Shown here piece after piece: positions 61,902-64,000 of a stretch of DNA of 64,000 nt. This stretch comes from Phycisphaerae bacterium (GTDB lineage Bacteria > Planctomycetota > Phycisphaerae > UBA1845 > UTPLA1). The position numbers and the translations under genes were made by a program. The notes under the pieces were generated by a model. That model searched no databases. It saw only the letters and a program-made list of their open reading frames with translations, and had not been told where the DNA came from. Positions within the stretch are counted from its first letter, which is position 1. Every line of letters starts with the position of its first letter. Where the stretch lies: positions 558,001-622,000 of the forward strand of contig JAHBXN010000002.1 in NCBI GenBank assembly GCA_019636475.1. Direction: 5' to 3'.

Positions 61902-63110
61902 ATGAACACCCGCATCACTGATTGCCGGCGCTTTGTTTTCGCGGGGACGATCGTCGTTTTTCTGCAAGCGGTCGCCCTGGCCCAGCCCCCCGTCACCGAC
62001 ACACATGCGGCACTACCGCCGAAATTGCTGAGCGACGCAAGGCGCGCCGTGAATCGCGGCCTCGCGTATCTCCGCGCTGCACAGGATCGCGACGGCGGCT
62101 GGACAACCGCTCGCTACGGACCGGCCGTGACGGCGCTTGTCGCGCAGGCCTTCGCCAACGATGCGACCTACGGCCCGAAGCATCCGATCGTTGAGCGCGC
62201 CCTCGCGCGCATCCTGCAATACGAACAGAACGACGGCGGCATTTATGATCAGCGGCAGAATCTCGCGAACTATCAAACTTCCGTCGTGCTTTCCTTTCTC
62301 GCCACGCTGCGTGACGCCGATCAAACACAGCGCGTGGCCAGGGCACAGCGATTTCTCACGCGGCTGCAGTACGGCGCGGACGACTCGATGGATTCCTCCA
62401 ACGTCTGGTACGGCGGATCCGGATACAACAGCAAGAAACGCCCCGACCTGTCCAACACACAGATGATGCTCGAAGCCCTGCACGCGAGCGGCCTGTCGAA
62501 GGATGACCCGGTCTATCAGCGCGCGTTGACATTCATCTCCCGCAGCCAGATGAACGAAGCCACGAACGATCAGCCGTTCGCGAAGGGATCGGCGGACGGC
62601 GGCTTCATCTACACGCCGGGCGACGGGGGCGAATCGAAGGCCAATCCGATGATCGAACTGGTGAAGTCGCAGCCGATCTCTTATGGCTCGATGACCTACT
62701 CCGGTTTCAAGAGCATGCTCTATGCAAATGTCTCAAGAGAGGATCCGCGCATCGAGTCCTGCCTGAGATGGATTCGGCGCAACTACACGCTGGACGTCAA
62801 TCCCGGGCTTCGGGGTCGCTCCGCACAGGAGGGCCTCTACTACTACTACCATGTCTTCGCCCGGGCACTGTACGCGTGGGGCGAGCCGATCGTCGTGGAT
62901 GACAATGGCGTGTCGCACAACTGGCGTGTGGACCTGTGCGGCAAGATTGTTTCGCTTCAGAACAGGGACGGAAGCTGGGTCAACGAGCGCACACGATGGC
63001 TGGAGGGGGACGAGAACTATGTGACCGCCCTGGCCATCCTCTCACTGCAAACGGCCATGCAGGCTGATTCGGACTCAGCCCGTGCGAGCCGACCGGCAGG
63101 CACGAATTGA
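61902..63110 (+). CDS. Secreted squalene-cyclase/prenyltransferase-like repeat protein
   Basis: A 402-residue exported protein; ATG 61902 follows AGGA. The signal peptide is FVFAGTIVVFLQAVALA. The mature part is an alpha/alpha toroid of prenyltransferase/squalene-oxidase repeats with QDRDGGWTTARYGPAVTALV, YEQNDGGIYDQ, GSADGGFIYTPGDGGESKAN and LQNRDGSWVNERTRW, i.e. the QxxDGxW motifs. Planctomycetes encode many such secreted toroids of unknown role; no DxDD cyclase motif is visible, so squalene cyclisation is unlikely. Confidence 0.87.
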   Translation: MNTRITDCRRFVFAGTIVVFLQAVALAQPPVTDTHAALPPKLLSDARRAVNRGLAYLRAAQDRDGGWTTARYGPAVTALVAQAFANDATYGPKHPIVERALARILQYEQNDGGIYDQRQNLANYQTSVVLSFLATLRDADQTQRVARAQRFLTRLQYGADDSMDSSNVWYGGSGYNSKKRPDLSNTQMMLEALHASGLSKDDPVYQRALTFISRSQMNEATNDQPFAKGSADGGFIYTPGDGGESKANPMIELVKSQPISYGSMTYSGFKSMLYANVSREDPRIESCLRWIRRNYTLDVNPGLRGRSAQEGLYYYYHVFARALYAWGEPIVVDDNGVSHNWRVDLCGKIVSLQNRDGSWVNERTRWLEGDENYVTALAILSLQTAMQADSDSARASRPAGTN

Positions 63111-63129
63111 CCCGCGGTCACGGATTGCT

Positions 63130-64000
63130 TCAATTCTTCGCGGGCTTGCGAATCTCGAAGTCGTCAATCTGGCTTCCATTCTCGTCCAACTGCCGGATTC
63201 TCACCCGATCGGGCGATACGTCCACGCAGGTGAAACTGAAGACCCGATCGTTATAGGTACGCAGGAACGGCGGAGGCGGATTCGCTTCCGGATAGCGCTG
63301 GGCCCCGCCGGCGCCCGTCGTGATATAAACAACGCCCTCGCCGTCGGCCACCATCTTGTCCGCTTTCATCGGCGCGGTGCGCTCGTAGAGGTGGTTGTGG
63401 CCGCAGAAGACCGCATCCACGCCGCAATCCTCAAACACCTGCGCGAACGCGCGCTTCATGTGTTCTCCGCCCTTGGGTCCATGCGAACTGCCCGTGTAGT
63501 ATGGATGATGAAAGTAGGCGAACTTCCACCGGGCATTGCAATCCGTCAGGATGGAACGAACCCACGGCGCGATCTGCGTCGCCATCTGCTCCGCGGAGAT
63601 GACGCCGCCCTGCGATGACTGGTTGGAGTCCAGTGCCACAAATCTGGCATCTCCGAAATCAAAGTAGTAGTTGCGTTCGGCCTCGAACCCCGGCGGACCA
63701 TTTCGCGGTAGAATAAACTCCGCCAGCAGCGGAGCGCCCTTATCCGTCGCGACATCATGATTGCCGAGCGTCGCCATGAACGGGACGTGCGCAAGAAGCG
63801 ATCGGTTTGGCTCATAAAAGTTCAGCGGATAGTCCTGCTTTGCTCCGGCCGGATAGATCAGATCGCCCGTGTGAATCACGAGATTCGGCTTCTGTGCAGC
63901 CATCAGGTTGGCAACAAGGGACTGCGAATTGCCACCGACACCCGAATCTCCGAAGGCGACGAATCGGAATGCCGTTCCCGGCGCCGCCGGGCTTTTGTAG
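63130..64000 (-). CDS. Purple-acid-phosphatase-like metallophosphoesterase, partial
   Basis: The frame is open to the window end, so the N-terminus is missing; about 290 residues are visible. Calcineurin-type metal motifs run in order: FVAFGDSGVGG, VIHTGDLIYPAG, ATLGNHDVATD, FAYFHHPYYTGSS and DAVFCGHNHLYERTAP, the five motifs of purple acid phosphatases. TGAGGAQRYP near the end is also typical of that group. Likely a periplasmic or secreted phosphatase using an Fe/Zn centre. It converges with the toroid protein gene, 19 bases from its stop. Confidence 0.92.
   Translation of the reverse strand, partial: YKSPAAPGTAFRFVAFGDSGVGGNSQSLVANLMAAQKPNLVIHTGDLIYPAGAKQDYPLNFYEPNRSLLAHVPFMATLGNHDVATDKGAPLLAEFILPRNGPPGFEAERNYYFDFGDARFVALDSNQSSQGGVISAEQMATQIAPWVRSILTDCNARWKFAYFHHPYYTGSSHGPKGGEHMKRAFAQVFEDCGVDAVFCGHNHLYERTAPMKADKMVADGEGVVYITTGAGGAQRYPEANPPPPFLRTYNDRVFSFTCVDVSPDRVRIRQLDENGSQIDDFEIRKPAKN

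Noticed and set aside
1-64000. CRISPR arrays, insertion sequences, prophage, rRNA or tRNA
   Set aside because: No regularly spaced repeats, transposase or integrase motifs, or RNA gene signatures were seen on either strand.

Overview
The window is GC-rich chromosomal DNA from a Gram-negative-type bacterium, most likely a planctomycete (possibly Phycisphaerae-like). The clues are an Omp85/BamA assembly factor, a prepilin-like protein with a FTLIELLVV leader and a C-terminal FADGHAVHG motif, many secreted TPR, FG-GAP and squalene-cyclase-like repeat proteins, and housekeeping genes scattered singly rather than in classical operons. This assignment is inference from gene content; no rRNA or tRNA gene was found to confirm it. 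I saw no mobile element, CRISPR array, prophage or replication origin. Both window ends cut through genes.

Layout. 1-8.5 kb: end of a GH10-like protein, folE, two overlapping membrane-protein genes, a secreted TPR protein, rimO, two small membrane proteins, a YjbQ protein and an HU-type DNA-binding protein with a clear terminator. 8.6-16.7 kb: a GT-C glycosyltransferase, an ABC1/UbiB-type kinase, a mini metzincin, a SpoIIE-type phosphatase, maf, apt and fxsA. 17-27.9 kb: bamA, a class III aminotransferase, a minus-strand ABC-ATPase cluster with a large bitopic exported protein, a short MazG, a cyclodeaminase-like protein and a CPBP protease. 28-33.8 kb: zinc-ribbon protein plus prepilin, a lipoprotein, a ferritin-like protein, a long gene-poor stretch with an orphan intrinsic terminator, and a thiolase. 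33.8-44.4 kb: a 963-residue TPR/gluzincin protein apparently read from a leaderless mRNA, a flavin reductase-like protein, an RdgC-like protein, a phosphohexomutase, a seven-repeat FG-GAP protein, serS and a GT2 glycosyltransferase. 44.5-54.1 kb: metG, an alpha/beta hydrolase translationally coupled to cardiolipin synthase, a secreted GH38 mannosidase and a fused 16-cysteine iron-sulfur/NrfD protein. 54.1-64 kb: a LolCDE/MacB-like ABC pair with a DUF3299 lipoprotein, birA-nadC, an archaeal-adenylate-kinase-like/deoxyribosyltransferase-like fusion, gltX, a squalene-cyclase-like repeat protein and a partial purple-acid-phosphatase-like phosphoesterase.

Functional themes. Core metabolism and translation are represented by three aminoacyl-tRNA synthetases, rimO, folE, nadC, birA, apt and maf. 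Envelope construction is represented by BamA, cardiolipin synthase, GT-C and GT2 enzymes, CPBP protease and lipoprotein-linked ABC systems. A large set of exported repeat proteins has no known role. The least conventional loci are the kinase-like/NDT-like fusion at 58.9-60.0 kb, the permease-less ABC locus at 22.5-25.9 kb, and the orphan terminator and hairpins in the 31-33 kb gene-poor region.
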